Shown here: in pieces, positions 63,688 through 64,000 of the stretch
Numbering within the stretch: position 1 is the stretch's first letter
How the letters are laid out: every line of letters begins with the position of its first letter
Origin: Aphelenchoides besseyi
Taxonomy: Eukaryota; Nematoda; Chromadorea; Rhabditida; Aphelenchoididae
Direction of reading: 5' to 3'
Assembly (NCBI GenBank): GCA_024699855.1
Contig: JAMPIQ010000001.1
Coordinates: 6,882,001 to 6,946,000, forward strand
Length of the DNA stretch: 64,000 nt
Notes under the pieces: generated by a model
Told to the model about the DNA's origin: nothing
Databases searched by the model: none
What the model saw: only the letters and a program-made list of their open reading frames with translations
Position numbers and translations under genes: made by a program

Positions 63688-64000
63688 CTGTAATAGAAAA
63701 GTTGCTAAATAACTGTCAAAAGTGCTCCTATCGACACGAAATTTGCAACATAGATACGGCACGTCATAACGAACAATTCTACACGCTGAAATTGAAATAC
63801 GCGCGACGCAACCTTTTTTACAAACGACTTAAAGTTGACCACCGCAAAGCGGGACCGAGAAAATGATCGAAAAAACGACCAAAAACAGAATGCCATGATG
63901 AGTGTTTGGTATCATTCGATAGCCCGAAAGCTCTTTAACATTTCGTTCTTCATGCAAATTGGACTATTTTTGTCAAATTTATTTATTTCTTAAGGCGAAC
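63688..64000. other. Upstream part of the right-hand element or VWA8 intron
   Basis: No supported exon. A minus-strand open frame (63705-63896) starts MAFCFWSFFRSFSRSRFAVV and could hold the 5' exon of the element gene, but no junction could be fixed. The window ends before any terminal repeat. Confidence 0.3.

Overview
This is a gene-dense stretch of eukaryotic nuclear DNA, most likely from a nematode. It has many multi-exon genes with very small introns (mostly 39-50 nt, TTTTAG or TTTCAG acceptors). Its gene set includes a receptor guanylyl cyclase, an N-myristoylated globin, a MIG-15-type kinase and BPI/LBP and EFHC proteins. The dominant TTTTAG acceptor differs from the TTTTCAG of Caenorhabditis, so this is not a close Caenorhabditis relative. 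No ribosomal, tRNA or CRISPR features were seen.

Layout. 0-10 kb: the 3' end of an unrecognised gene (+); a pepsin-like aspartic protease (-) with two damaged-looking junctions; NUP50 (+); a small gene (+); an unrecognised gene (-); the TFIIH helicase XPB/ERCC3 (+). 10-20 kb: a small membrane protein (-), a BPI/LBP lipid-binding protein (+), an EFHC1-like DM10 protein (-), the mitoribosomal PPR protein PTCD3/mS39 (+) and two small coiled-coil genes. 20.1-26.8 kb: a 6.7 kb DNA transposon with perfect 77-bp terminal inverted repeats. It carries a Ulp1-type protease plus a DDE integrase on the minus strand and a divergent trypsin-like protease on the plus strand. 26.8-37 kb: long stretches with no supported gene, broken by a type I membrane protein, the lipid-droplet hydrolase LDAH and the splicing factor ESS2/DGCR14.

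37-64 kb: a MIG-15/TNIK/MINK kinase gene with a 3-nt microexon, a small membrane protein, a receptor guanylyl cyclase with an altered catalytic metal site, the globin, a possible small membrane protein, GAR1, aspartate aminotransferase, SNRNP40, MFF and the 5' part of VWA8. A small, previously invisible four-exon gene lies antisense inside a VWA8 intron. A decayed mobile-element gene lies downstream of the last visible VWA8 exon and may sit in its next intron.

The host genes are mainly housekeeping (transcription and repair, nuclear pore, splicing, snoRNP, mitochondria) with some signalling genes. They do not form one pathway. The most unusual signals are the 3-nt microexon beside a 15-bp intronic hairpin, 27-28-nt introns, the two-protease transposon, the nested antisense gene and the degenerate cyclase. 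Exon boundaries were read by eye; positions near junctions may be off by a few bases.
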